Shown here: positions 1 through 8,892 of the stretch, piece by piece
How positions within the stretch are numbered: the first letter of the stretch is position 1
How the letters are laid out: the number at the start of each line of letters is the position of its first letter
From: Methylotenera sp.
GTDB lineage: Bacteria; Pseudomonadota; Gammaproteobacteria; Burkholderiales; Methylophilaceae
Assembly: GCA_021732365.1 (NCBI GenBank)
Contig: JAKFVD010000017.1
Span: forward strand, 186,001 to 250,000
DNA: 64,000 bases
Direction of reading: 5' to 3'
Position numbers and translations under genes: made by a program
The notes under the pieces: model-generated
Seen by the model: only the letters and a program-made list of their open reading frames with translations
Told to the model about the DNA's origin: nothing
Database searches by the model: none

Positions 1-1578
1 ACTAACCTAGACCCATTAATTGGCTTGGCTTTTGGCTCATCGCTTATTTCAATATTTGCACGTTTAGGCGGCGGTATTTTTACCAAAGGCGCTGATGTAG
101 GTGCTGACTTAGTGGGTAAAGTAGAAGCAGGTATTCCAGAAGATGACCCGCGTAATCCAGCCGTAATTGCGGATAACGTAGGTGACAACGTGGGTGACTG
201 TGCAGGTATGGCAGCCGATTTGTTTGAAACGTATGCAGTGACTTTAATCGCCACGATGGTTTTGGGCGGTTTGTTAATTACCGATTCAGGCGCAAATGGC
301 ATTATCTACCCATTAATGTTAGGCGCTGTGTCTATCGTTGCTTCAATTATTGGCTGTTTCTTTGTGAAAGCTTCACCTGGTATGAAAAACGTGATGCCAG
401 CTTTGTACAAAGGTTTAGCAGTTGCGGGCGTTTTATCGTTAATTGCGTTCTATTTTGTGACCATGCATTTATTCCCGCAAGGCTTAACCGCTGGCGACTT
501 AACCATTTCAGCAATGCAATTATTTTACTCTTGCGCAGTGGGTTTAATCTTAACAGCCGCATTGGTATGGATTACTGAATACTACACAGGTACGCAATAC
601 GCGCCTGTGCAGCATGTAGCGCAAGCTTCTACTACAGGACACGCCACTAACATCATTGCAGGAATTGGTATTTCAATGAAATCAACCGCTTGGCCTGTTC
701 TTTCAGTGTGCTTAGCAATTTGGACTTCATACCATTTAGGTGGTTTGTACGGCATTGCCATTGCAGCAACATCGATGTTAAGCATGGCGGGTATCGTAGT
801 CGCGCTAGATGCTTATGGCCCGATTACCGATAATGCAGGCGGTATTGCAGAAATGGCAGAATTGCCAAGCAGTGTGCGCGATGTAACTGACCCATTAGAC
901 GCAGTTGGTAACACCACGAAAGCGGTCACAAAAGGTTATGCAATTGGCTCTGCAGGCCTAGCGGCTTTAGTTTTATTTGCTGATTACACACACAAATTAG
1001 AAGGCGCTGGCATTGATGTCAAATTCGATTTAAGCGACCCAATGGTGATTATCGGCTTGTTCATCGGCGGTTTAATTCCATTCTTATTTGCCGCAATGGC
1101 AATGGAAGCCGTTGGCCGTGCGGCTGGCGCAGTGGTTGAAGAAGTACGCCGCCAGTTCCGTGATATTAAAGGCATTATGGAAGGCACTGCCAAACCAGAA
1201 TATGGCAAAGCGGTTGATATGTTAACCACTGCCGCCATTAAAGAAATGATGATTCCATCACTCTTACCAGTTGCAGTGCCAATTGCAGTAGGCTTGTTAT
1301 TAGGCCCAGTGGCATTAGGTGGTTTGTTAATGGGTACCATTGTGACGGGCTTATTTGTGGCGATTTCAATGTGTACTGGCGGTGGCGCTTGGGATAATGC
1401 TAAAAAATATATTGAAGATGGCAACCACGGCGGCAAGGGTTCAGATGCGCATAAAGCCGCTGTCACTGGCGATACAGTTGGCGACCCCTACAAAGATACG
1501 GCAGGCCCAGCGGTCAATCCACTGATTAAAATCATCAATATTGTGGCGCTATTAATTGTGCCATTGCTGCACGTTTAA
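1..1578 (+). CDS. hppA: Membrane-bound proton-pumping pyrophosphatase, 5' end cut by window
   Basis: Integral membrane H+-translocating inorganic pyrophosphatase: it couples PPi hydrolysis to proton export across the cytoplasmic membrane. The frame is open from base 1, so the N-terminal part (roughly 150-170 residues by family length) lies outside; about 525 residues are visible. Seen: the substrate-binding stretch [20 protein letters not shown], then [20 protein letters not shown] and DLFE near the start, and multiple hydrophobic helices throughout. The motif [10 protein letters not shown] (codons at 907-936) has Lys and Thr at the two positions that, in the family, separate K+-independent enzymes from K+-dependent ones (Ala there). 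A K+-independent H+ pump is therefore inferred. It is convergent with ppc and shares a terminator hairpin. Confidence 0.96.
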   Translation, partial: TNLDPLIGLAFGSSLISIFARLGGGIFTKGADVGADLVGKVEAGIPEDDPRNPAVIADNVGDNVGDCAGMAADLFETYAVTLIATMVLGGLLITDSGANGIIYPLMLGAVSIVASIIGCFFVKASPGMKNVMPALYKGLAVAGVLSLIAFYFVTMHLFPQGLTAGDLTISAMQLFYSCAVGLILTAALVWITEYYTGTQYAPVQHVAQASTTGHATNIIAGIGISMKSTAWPVLSVCLAIWTSYHLGGLYGIAIAATSMLSMAGIVVALDAYGPITDNAGGIAEMAELPSSVRDVTDPLDAVGNTTKAVTKGYAIGSAGLAALVLFADYTHKLEGAGIDVKFDLSDPMVIIGLFIGGLIPFLFAAMAMEAVGRAAGAVVEEVRRQFRDIKGIMEGTAKPEYGKAVDMLTTAAIKEMMIPSLLPVAVPIAVGLLLGPVALGGLLMGTIVTGLFVAISMCTGGGAWDNAKKYIEDGNHGGKGSDAHKAAVTGDTVGDPYKDTAGPAVNPLIKIINIVALLIVPLLHV

Positions 1579-1616
1579 TTTATGTAGTAATTTTAATTTA
1601 ACTAGTTTTTTAAAAT

Positions 1617-1644
1617 AAAAAAGGCGGCCTAAGTCGCCTTTTTT
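1617..1644. terminator. Bidirectional terminator between hppA and ppc
   Basis: Perfect stem AAAAAAGGCG / CGCCTTTTTT around an 8-nt loop, with A and T runs on both sides, so it can act as an intrinsic terminator for hppA (+) and for ppc (-). Confidence 0.85.
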
Positions 1645-1664
1645 ATTAATTAAATATTGCCGCT

Positions 1665-4457
1665 TTAGCCTGTATTCCTTAACCCAGCTGCAATACCATT
1701 AATCGTTAACTGAATCGCCAGCTTCAATTTTTCGTCCGTTTCACCAGCTCGGTAGCGTTTGATGAGCTCTACTTGCAAATGATTCAGCGGGTCTAAATAT
1801 GGCAAGCGGTTACGAATTGAATAGGCCAGCGTTGGGTTACTGTTTAATCGCTCTGTACAACCTTGTAGCAAATTAAGCGCCTGCGTAGTCAGGAGATACT
1901 CAGCTTCTATACGGCTAAAAATAGTTTCTCTTAACTGCTTGTCAGTGACCAAATGCGCATAGTGGCGCGCTACCACTAAATCGGTTTTGGCTAATACCAT
2001 GTCTACATTTGCGATTAAGGTTTTAAATAAAGGCCAAACAGCGAGCATTTCTTGCAGATTTTTCAGGCGACTTTCATATGCGTCATCTTGATGCAAATAT
2101 TGATGTATCGCACTGCCTAAGCCATACCAGCCTGGTAATAATAATCGGCATTGCCCCCAAGAAAATCCCCACGGTATGGCGCGTAAATCTTCAATGCGGC
2201 GGGTAGATTTTCTAGCGGCTGGACGGCTGCCGATATTCAATTCTGCAATTTCAGATATTGGTGTTGCGCCAAAAAAGTAATCGGCGAAACCGGGTGTTTC
2301 ATAAACCAAACTGCGATAACTGGTCATAGCGGTGGTGGATAAGTCTTCCATTATCGCCTCAAAAATGCGCCTTTTTGAAGTGTTAAGTGACATTTCTGGC
2401 AACAATGTGGCATCGATAGTGGCCGCAATCAGCGTTTCTAAATGCTGGCGTCCCACTTTTGCGTCAGCATATTTATTGGCGATGATTTCACCTTGTTCAG
2501 TCAAACGTATTTGCGCATCTACCGTGCCGCTGGGCTGCGCCATAATCGCCTGATAAGTCGGTCCACCGCCACGTCCAACTGTACCGCCGCGCCCATGAAA
2601 CAAGCGCAGTTTGATTTTAGCTTGGTTAAACAACTCAACCAAAGAAACCTCTGCTTTGTATAATTCCCAATTAGAAGTTAAAAAGCCGCCGTCTTTATTG
2701 CTATCCGAATAGCCCAGCATAATTTCTTGCTCATTGCCCTGGTTACGTAGCACATACCGAATCCCCAGTAAGCTCAACCATTGCCCCATAATCATCGGTG
2801 CATTGCGCAAATCGGCAATGGTTTCAAATAAGGGGACAACATTCAACGCCAACTGGATTTTTTGCGAGCCCCAAACACCTTTCAGCAAACCTGTTTCTTT
2901 CTGCAATAGGGCTACTTCTAGTAAATCAGACAGCGTTTCAGTGTGCGAAATAATGTATTGCTTAACCGTGCGGCTGCCGAATTTTTGTTTTATATCACGC
3001 GCTTTATTCAGCACATCGATTTCGGTATGTACCAATTCAGAATACTGCTGGTAAGGCGAAAACAATAAACGCGGCTGTTTTAATTCATCCAGCAAAGTCT
3101 GAATTTTTTCATCTTCAGTCAGTTCATCATATTCAAAATCGTAGCCAGCCTTATTAAAAAGCTCTTTAATCACCGCCTCATGCACATCTGACGATTGACG
3201 GATATCCACAGTCGCTAAATGAAAACCAAAGGTTTCAATGGCTTTGGTTAATTTTCCTAAGCGCGCATAAATTAACGCCTCGCCGCCAAATTCTTTCAGT
3301 GAATCTACCAGCACATTTAATTCTGCCAACAAATCACTGGCCTGACGATACGGCACTGCTTGGTTTGCGCTTTCGCGTAATTCTAATTGCGGCAATAATT
3401 GCTTGGCCGTAGCAATCAATCGGTCGTAAATACCATTTAACGCAAGCCGATACGGCTCATCCAAACGATGTGGCGATTGGTCTAAAGATAAATTTGCCAA
3501 CTCTAAAAGCGCGGGATTCACATTGACCAAGCGGGTAGAAATCGACAACTCACGCCGTAGCGCATCAAGCTGTTTTAAATAAAACTTAAACGTGGTGGCA
3601 CTTTGCATGCCGACGGCTTGCGTCAACGTTGCACCGTTTACAAACGGGTTACCATCGCGATCGCCGCCTATCCAGCTTCCCATCTGTAAAAAACCAGGCA
3701 ATTGAAACGGCTTTTCTAGATCGGCGGCATATTGCTTATTTAAATCGCGCTCTAAATCTTGCAATATTTCTGGAATCACATTTAAAAACGTGGTTTCGTA
3801 ATAGCTTAACGCGTTTTCAATTTCGTTTACTACGGTGAGTTTTGAAAAACGCACAATGCGCGTCTGCCACAATGAACAAACGGCGGCTTGAATCAATAAA
3901 TCATTATTCTCCAGCTCACGTCTAGAGATTAAATTGGCACGCTCTGCCAGCAAAAAAGACAGTTTGTGCTCAATATCCAAAATGCTTTTGCGCTGCACTT
4001 CAGTGGGATGCGCGGTTAATACAGGTGAAACCAGCGCGTCTTTAAAAAACGCTTCTACCGCTGCAAAAGGCAAAGCTTGACGCGCGATTTCATCTACAGA
4101 ATAAGCCAACATACCAGGCAATAGCTTATCTTCATTCAAGCGCGTTTGCTGGCGCGCAAATAAATCTTCGGCGATATTGACCAAATGCTTAAAGTAACTA
4201 AAAGCGCGCACCACCGAAATGGTTTGCTGCGGTGATAAGTTTTTAAGCAGTTTTTCTAAAGTTAAAGTGGCTTTTTGGTCGTTTTCGCGGTGAAACTTAA
4301 CGGCGGCCTGACGGATATTTTCGATTAAATCAAACGTCGCTTCACCATCTTTGGCCAAAATGGTTTCACCCAAAACACGGCCTAAATAACGAATATTATT
4401 TTTTAAGCTTAAATTTTGCTCATTTTGATTGATCGCTTGAAGTGATATTTCGCCCAT
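1665..4457 (-). CDS. ppc: Phosphoenolpyruvate carboxylase
   Basis: Carboxylates PEP to oxaloacetate with bicarbonate, the anaplerotic step feeding the TCA cycle; cytosolic. Seen: the catalytic TAHPTEVQRKS motif near residue 150, GSWIGGDRDGNP, GYSDSNKDGG, the glycine-rich loop FHGRGGTVGRGGGP, AIPWGFSWGQ, and the C-terminal RNTG used by the family at the active and effector site. The length (930 aa) is normal. I chose the ATG at 4457 because the 14 upstream in-frame codons start with TTG and resemble no known N-terminus. No strong Shine-Dalgarno is visible at either start. The gene stands alone on its strand. Confidence 0.97.
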   Translation of the reverse strand: MGEISLQAINQNEQNLSLKNNIRYLGRVLGETILAKDGEATFDLIENIRQAAVKFHRENDQKATLTLEKLLKNLSPQQTISVVRAFSYFKHLVNIAEDLFARQQTRLNEDKLLPGMLAYSVDEIARQALPFAAVEAFFKDALVSPVLTAHPTEVQRKSILDIEHKLSFLLAERANLISRRELENNDLLIQAAVCSLWQTRIVRFSKLTVVNEIENALSYYETTFLNVIPEILQDLERDLNKQYAADLEKPFQLPGFLQMGSWIGGDRDGNPFVNGATLTQAVGMQSATTFKFYLKQLDALRRELSISTRLVNVNPALLELANLSLDQSPHRLDEPYRLALNGIYDRLIATAKQLLPQLELRESANQAVPYRQASDLLAELNVLVDSLKEFGGEALIYARLGKLTKAIETFGFHLATVDIRQSSDVHEAVIKELFNKAGYDFEYDELTEDEKIQTLLDELKQPRLLFSPYQQYSELVHTEIDVLNKARDIKQKFGSRTVKQYIISHTETLSDLLEVALLQKETGLLKGVWGSQKIQLALNVVPLFETIADLRNAPMIMGQWLSLLGIRYVLRNQGNEQEIMLGYSDSNKDGGFLTSNWELYKAEVSLVELFNQAKIKLRLFHGRGGTVGRGGGPTYQAIMAQPSGTVDAQIRLTEQGEIIANKYADAKVGRQHLETLIAATIDATLLPEMSLNTSKRRIFEAIMEDLSTTAMTSYRSLVYETPGFADYFFGATPISEIAELNIGSRPAARKSTRRIEDLRAIPWGFSWGQCRLLLPGWYGLGSAIHQYLHQDDAYESRLKNLQEMLAVWPLFKTLIANVDMVLAKTDLVVARHYAHLVTDKQLRETIFSRIEAEYLLTTQALNLLQGCTERLNSNPTLAYSIRNRLPYLDPLNHLQVELIKRYRAGETDEKLKLAIQLTINGIAAGLRNTG

Positions 4458-4544
4458 AGCATTGCCGTTTAAAAGAGATTTAAACAATATAAGCAACAAC
4501 TACACCATGCGTTAAAACATATAATATTTCTAATACAATCAACT

Positions 4545-4580
4545 AGTTATATTAAATTTTAGATACAATTAAATATAACT
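4545..4580. promoter_or_regulatory. Imperfect AT-rich inverted repeat upstream of ppc
   Basis: Arms at 4545-4558 and 4567-4580 match 13 of 14 bases with an 8-bp spacer. They lie about 90-120 bp upstream of the ppc start. It may be an operator or simply AT-rich promoter DNA; no known consensus is recognised. Confidence 0.3.
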
Positions 4581-4642
4581 TGCACGTTTAGTGTGCACCT
4601 TTGTATAAAGCCATGCATATTAAGGTGCAGGTGATTGAATGC

Positions 4643-4670
4643 AAAAAAGGCAGCATAAGCTGCCTTTTTT
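4643..4670 (-). terminator. Terminator downstream of ppa
   Basis: Perfect 12-bp stem AAAAAAGGCAGC / GCTGCCTTTTTT with the loop ATAA, about 60 bp past the ppa stop on the minus strand. An almost identical hairpin follows rpmE at 56165-56191. Confidence 0.85.
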
Positions 4671-4730
4671 ATTCTATTTTAGGTGTTAAGTTAATGATAC
4701 TTAACCACTTTTTTTGACCGAATTTAATCC

Positions 4731-5279
4731 CTAAAAAGCAGGTTTCACTTCTGCATTGTTGTAATTTTCAACGCCATCTAAAATTTCTTTCTTAGCTGCT
4801 TCAATATCGCCCCAGCCATTGATTTTCACCCATTTGCCTTTGTCTAAATCTTTATAGTGCTCAAAGAAGTGAGAAATCATTTCTAAACGCCAAGTTGAAA
4901 CATCGGTATGGCTTTTTAGGTGACCGTACAAACCGCATACTTTTGGCACAGGCACTGCAAATACTTTTGCATCAAGGCCAGCTTCATCTTCCATCAACAA
5001 CACGCCTAATGGGCGGCAACGCACAACCACACCTGGAATCAATGGCACTGGCGTCATCACCAATACATCCACTGGGTCGCCATCGTCGGCCAAAGTGTGC
5101 GGAATATAGCCGTAATTGGTAGGATATTGCATGGCAGTACCCATAAAGCGGTCTACAAAAATCGCGCCGCTATCTTTATCCACTTCATATTTAACAGGGT
5201 CGCCCTGCATTGGAATTTCGATAATCACATTGAAATCATTGGGTAAATCTAAGCCAGATGGCACTTGGTTTAACGACAT
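4731..5279 (-). CDS. ppa: Soluble inorganic pyrophosphatase (family I)
   Basis: Cytosolic, Mg2+-dependent hydrolysis of PPi to two phosphates, which pulls biosynthetic reactions forward. At 182 aa it has the usual bacterial length. Seen: the family I signature [10 protein letters not shown] with its metal-binding aspartates near residues 66-75, the upstream substrate segment YEVDKDSG and YPTNYGYIP. It has its own TATAAT-like promoter element and terminator, so it is probably monocistronic. It lies within 5 kb of a membrane pyrophosphatase, giving the cell two routes for PPi: heat or a proton gradient. Confidence 0.97.
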   Translation of the reverse strand: MSLNQVPSGLDLPNDFNVIIEIPMQGDPVKYEVDKDSGAIFVDRFMGTAMQYPTNYGYIPHTLADDGDPVDVLVMTPVPLIPGVVVRCRPLGVLLMEDEAGLDAKVFAVPVPKVCGLYGHLKSHTDVSTWRLEMISHFFEHYKDLDKGKWVKINGWGDIEAAKKEILDGVENYNNAEVKPAF

Positions 5280-5309
5280 GTTGAGAATAGCCTTGAACTA
5301 AAAAACGGC

Positions 5310-5315
5310 ATTATA
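5310..5315 (-). promoter_or_regulatory. Candidate -10 box of ppa
   Basis: A perfect TATAAT on the minus strand, 31-36 nt upstream of the ppa ATG. No convincing -35 hexamer is visible at 16-18 bp, so the call rests on the -10 alone. Confidence 0.4.
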
Positions 5316-5383
5316 CGTGAAGTTTGTTAATGATTGATTACGGGCAAGTTGGTTTAAGCACTGACTGTGTAAAAAACCAGATA

Positions 5384-6016
5384 CTAATTTAATTTATTAA
5401 AATATTCCCAGCTTTTTTTAAAAATCACTACCAGTATTACGACAGCCAAACCTGCTAAAGTAAAGGTACCTAAATGGTGCATAATAATTGGAATATTGCC
5501 AAAGAAGTAACCCATCAGTACACAAGTCAGCACCCATAATAGAGATCCAACCGAAGCGGCGCGTACGAATTTATAAAAAACCATCTGCGTAATACCTGCT
5601 AAAAATGGTGCAATTGTTCTTATCACTGGCAAAAACAAGCAAAATAAAAAGCCCTTTTCACCATGTTTATGATAAAAAACACGTGTCTTATCAAGCGTCG
5701 TTTGATTTGGCCACTTTAAATAATTAACAAAAAATATTTGCCCTAAAGTTTTGCCCAAGCCATATCCACATAAATTGCCCAATATGGCTGCCGCGGTCAA
5801 TACGATTAAAAGTAAGCTGATACTTAAATGAGAAGCCGCCCAGACTGCGCCACAAACGAATAAAAACGGATTACTGGGCAGAAAAAAGAACGGCAATATG
5901 CCAATTTGCAGAAAAATCACACCAAATAAAATGAAGTAAACTAAATTGGCGTGCATGGCGACTAAATCCGGCAAGTGCGCATCAAAATTTAAAATCATCT
6001 GCCAAATTTGCATCAT
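5384..6016 (-). CDS. DedA/VTT family inner-membrane protein
   Basis: Polytopic membrane protein of the DedA (SNARE-associated/VTT) family, about 210 aa. Family members take part in membrane lipid flipping and proton-motive-force homeostasis; the substrate is not deducible here. Seen: several hydrophobic helices, an N-terminal FFFLPSNPFLFVCGA segment, and the conserved block GEKGFLFCLFLPVIRTIAPFLAG that includes the family Arg and Pro. The start at 6016 is preceded by AGGAG with a 9-nt spacer and overlaps the DUF1232 stop as ATGA. The longer start at 6034 lies upstream of that ribosome site and is rejected. Confidence 0.88.
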   Translation of the reverse strand: MMQIWQMILNFDAHLPDLVAMHANLVYFILFGVIFLQIGILPFFFLPSNPFLFVCGAVWAASHLSISLLLIVLTAAAILGNLCGYGLGKTLGQIFFVNYLKWPNQTTLDKTRVFYHKHGEKGFLFCLFLPVIRTIAPFLAGITQMVFYKFVRAASVGSLLWVLTCVLMGYFFGNIPIIMHHLGTFTLAGLAVVILVVIFKKSWEYFNKLN

Positions 6017-6285
6017 ATTAGTCCGCTCCTGCATTCAGCCATAACCGTTTGTGGTGTTAATTTTAACGCACAATATAGCAGAATAGGAATAATCACCATC
6101 TCATCCAGTTGGCCAATAACAGGAATAAAATCAGGGATTAAATCAAATGGCATTAATACATAGCCAATCGCTAGCCATAATAAGGCTTTGGCCAGTTTTG
6201 GTGTCTGTGGGTGTTTTTGCAGACGCTGATAAAAAACAAACTCTGCTTTTAAGCGCGCCGCAATCTGTTTTAGTTTTTCCAGCAT
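6013..6285 (-). CDS. DUF1232 (YkvA-like) small membrane protein
   Basis: A 90-residue protein with a central hydrophobic segment and the typical DUF1232 core YVLMPFDLIPDFIPVIGQLDE. The function of the family is unknown. It is translationally coupled to the downstream dedA gene (stop/start overlap ATGA) and begins 5 nt after the purC stop, so purC, this gene and dedA probably form one transcript. Confidence 0.85.
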   Translation of the reverse strand: MLEKLKQIAARLKAEFVFYQRLQKHPQTPKLAKALLWLAIGYVLMPFDLIPDFIPVIGQLDEMVIIPILLYCALKLTPQTVMAECRSGLI

Positions 6286-6290
6286 GAATA

Positions 6291-7199
6291 TTAAAGTAGC
6301 TTTTTACCTGTTAATTTTTCAAATGCTTCACAATATTTTTCAGAGGTGCGTTGCGCAACCTCTAGCGGCAAAGCTGGCGCAGGCGGTGCTTTATTCCACT
6401 GTATACTTTCTAGCCAGTCGCGCACATATTGTTTATCGTAGCTAGGCGGATTGCTGCCGACTTTATAGCTTTCGGCTGGCCAAAAACGCGATGAATCAGG
6501 TGTCAACACTTCATCCATCACATGCAGCACACCATCGCTATCTAAGCCAAATTCAAATTTGGTATCGGCGATGATAATGTCGCGTGTTAATGCATATTCG
6601 GCCGCTTCGCTATAAAGCTGAATCGCTACTTTGGCGACTTTTTCTGCCATCTCTGTGCCAATCAATGCAGCGCATTGCTCTAGGCTGATATTCTCATCAT
6701 GCTCACCTACTGCGGCTTTGGATGACGGCGTAAAAATCGGCACCGGTAGTTTTGATGCTTCTTGCAAGCCTGCTGGCAGTTGAATACCGCATACGGTGCC
6801 TTTGGCTTTGTATTCTTTCCAGCCGCTGCCTACCAAATAGCCACGTACAATAGCTTCTATCGGTAAAGGTTTAAGTTTTTTCACCACTACGGCGCGGCTT
6901 AGATTACCTGTACCCAATTGTGCTTTGTCTTCTGCGCTTGAAACCACCGAATCTGGCTCAATACCCGTTAAATGGTTAGGCACCACATGCTTTAGTTTTT
7001 CAAACCAAAAATTGGCCATTTGCGTGAGCATAGCGCCTTTATTGGCAATACCTGTGGGCAAAATCACATCAAACGCAGACAGCCTATCGGTGCTCACTAG
7101 CAACATGGTTTTATCATTTATTGCATAAATATCGCGAACTTTTCCCTGATGAATTAAGGTTAAACTTTGAAGATTAGTTTTTAACAGTGGCGCGCTCAT
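6291..7199 (-). CDS. purC: SAICAR synthetase (purine synthesis)
   Basis: Phosphoribosylaminoimidazole-succinocarboxamide synthase: ATP-dependent joining of CAIR and aspartate in de novo purine synthesis; cytosolic. Seen: HQGKVRDIY at the N-terminus (nucleotide-binding region), EAIVRGYLVGSGWKEY, and the HDENISLEQ motif typical of the longer (about 300 aa) PurC form found in many betaproteobacteria and yeast, unlike the 237-aa E. coli form. It heads a tight group with the DUF1232 and dedA genes. The 144 bp upstream, after pyk, probably carries its promoter. Confidence 0.96.
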   Translation of the reverse strand: MSAPLLKTNLQSLTLIHQGKVRDIYAINDKTMLLVSTDRLSAFDVILPTGIANKGAMLTQMANFWFEKLKHVVPNHLTGIEPDSVVSSAEDKAQLGTGNLSRAVVVKKLKPLPIEAIVRGYLVGSGWKEYKAKGTVCGIQLPAGLQEASKLPVPIFTPSSKAAVGEHDENISLEQCAALIGTEMAEKVAKVAIQLYSEAAEYALTRDIIIADTKFEFGLDSDGVLHVMDEVLTPDSSRFWPAESYKVGSNPPSYDKQYVRDWLESIQWNKAPPAPALPLEVAQRTSEKYCEAFEKLTGKKLL

Positions 7200-7343
7200 G
7201 GTGATTAATGCAAGTGGTGAAAGAATTGAATTATAAATTGCGCAGGCTAATTTGCACTAGTCATTTGTACGTGTGTTTGCTGCGAATTTTTCGGGGTTTA
7301 AAATGTGTTAAGTTCAATAAAAATACTTAAACACCTAGCTCGT

Positions 7344-8771
7344 TTAAATCAAATTACCTACTTTTACTACTTTAAGTGTATTAGTACCGCCTGGACTTCC
7401 AATTGGCTCACCAAATGTTAGCAGAACCGTATCGCCAGTCGCAACTGCACCGTTTCTAAGCATCACCTGCTCCATCTCATGCAAAATTTCATCCCTGTTT
7501 TTGTCTTCTTGCTCAATAGGGTAAGGAAACACATTGCGATGCAAAGTGAGTTTGCGACGCGCGATTTTATTGGGCGATAGCGCATAAATGGGCGCACCAC
7601 TATCCGCACGCGATAGCCATTGCGCAGCATTACCGGATTGCGTTAACGCGGCAATGGCTTTCACATTCAGATATTTAGACACATAAATAGTGGCTGCCGC
7701 TATCGCCTCATCCGTTTGCTGGTGCGGCTCTGCGCGTTTTTGACTGACGTTAGCAATTTCATATTCTTTTTCAGCTTCAACACAAATTCTGTCTACCGCT
7801 TTAACGGTTTCTAAAGGATATTGTCCACTGGCGGTTTCGGCAGATAGCATTACCGCATCCGTACCGTCCAGCACTGCATTCGCCACATCTGATACCTCTG
7901 CCCGCGTGGGAATCGGGCTACTAATCATAGATTCCATCATTTGTGTAGCGGTAATGACTAGCTTATTTTGCGCGCGCGCCATGCGTATCATGCGTTTTTG
8001 TAAACCTGGCACGGCGGCATCGCCTACCTCTACGCCTAAGTCACCGCGCGCCACCATAATCGCATCGCTCACGGCGATAATCTCTTTTAGGTTATCAATC
8101 GCTTCTGCGCGCTCAATCTTTGCCACAATACTGGCCGTGCCACCTGCTTTTTTAACCAAACTGCGCGCCAGCTCTACATCTTGGGCTGATTTTGGAAAAG
8201 AGATGGCAATATAATCTGCCTCTAAAGCGACCGCTGTCTTTAAATCTTCTTTATCTTTTAAGGTTAAGGCATCGGCAGATAAACCGCCACCTGCGCGATT
8301 AATACCTTTATTATTGCTTAGTACGCCGCCGCTAAGAATTACACAGTGTATTTGATTGTTTCGGATACGATCGACCTGCATGGTAATGCGACCATCATCC
8401 AGCAATAGCACCACACCCTCAGTCACTTCTTGTGGTAATGTTTTGTAGTCCAAGCCAACTTTATCTTGATTGCCCAGCATGCAATCGGCATCCAATATAA
8501 ATAAATCACCAGTTTTTAAGGTGATTTTTCCCAACTCAAATTTACCAATCCTGATTTTTGGGCCTTGTAAATCGCACAATACACCCACTGGCCGCCCCAG
8601 TTTAAGCGCGATATTACGCACGATTTCAGCGCGACTGATATGCTCTGCAGCAGTGCCATGCGAAAAATTTAGGCGCACTACATTAACACCCGCCGTAATC
8701 AGGCGCGCAATCATTTCTTCACTGCTTGAGGCTGGGCCCAGCGTGGCAACAATCTTGGTTTTTCGTAACAT
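7344..8771 (-). CDS. pyk: Pyruvate kinase
   Basis: Converts PEP and ADP to pyruvate and ATP, the last glycolytic step; cytosolic tetramer in the family. Seen: TKIVATLGPAS at the N-terminus, NFSHG, DLQGPKIRIG, the catalytic-lysine region SIVAKIERAEAIDNL, the Mg-binding MVARGDLGVE and TATQMMESM. The C-terminal domain ends LKVVKVGNLI. The length of 475 aa is normal. It follows pgk across a terminator, so it probably has its own promoter in the 120-bp gap. Confidence 0.97.
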   Translation of the reverse strand: MLRKTKIVATLGPASSSEEMIARLITAGVNVVRLNFSHGTAAEHISRAEIVRNIALKLGRPVGVLCDLQGPKIRIGKFELGKITLKTGDLFILDADCMLGNQDKVGLDYKTLPQEVTEGVVLLLDDGRITMQVDRIRNNQIHCVILSGGVLSNNKGINRAGGGLSADALTLKDKEDLKTAVALEADYIAISFPKSAQDVELARSLVKKAGGTASIVAKIERAEAIDNLKEIIAVSDAIMVARGDLGVEVGDAAVPGLQKRMIRMARAQNKLVITATQMMESMISSPIPTRAEVSDVANAVLDGTDAVMLSAETASGQYPLETVKAVDRICVEAEKEYEIANVSQKRAEPHQQTDEAIAAATIYVSKYLNVKAIAALTQSGNAAQWLSRADSGAPIYALSPNKIARRKLTLHRNVFPYPIEQEDKNRDEILHEMEQVMLRNGAVATGDTVLLTFGEPIGSPGGTNTLKVVKVGNLI

Positions 8772-8846
8772 CGTAATAGTTGGCCTTTATTTAATCATTA
8801 AGTGAATAGACCAGAAACTTACATGTAAATCATGACATTTAAATAA

Positions 8847-8870
8847 AAAATGGGGCATCAGCCCCATTTT
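8847..8870 (-). terminator. Terminator downstream of pgk
   Basis: Perfect stem AAAATGGGGC / GCCCCATTTT with loop ATCA, flanked by A/T runs. On the minus strand it lies about 20 bp past the pgk stop and separates gap-pgk from pyk. Confidence 0.85.
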
Positions 8871-8892
8871 TAAAACTGGGAAATAACTTAAA

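Noticed and set aside
984..1466. 160-codon open frame on the minus strand
   Set aside because: It lies wholly inside hppA, opposite conserved membrane-pyrophosphatase codons, and encodes a low-complexity Ala/Pro-rich product without any domain.
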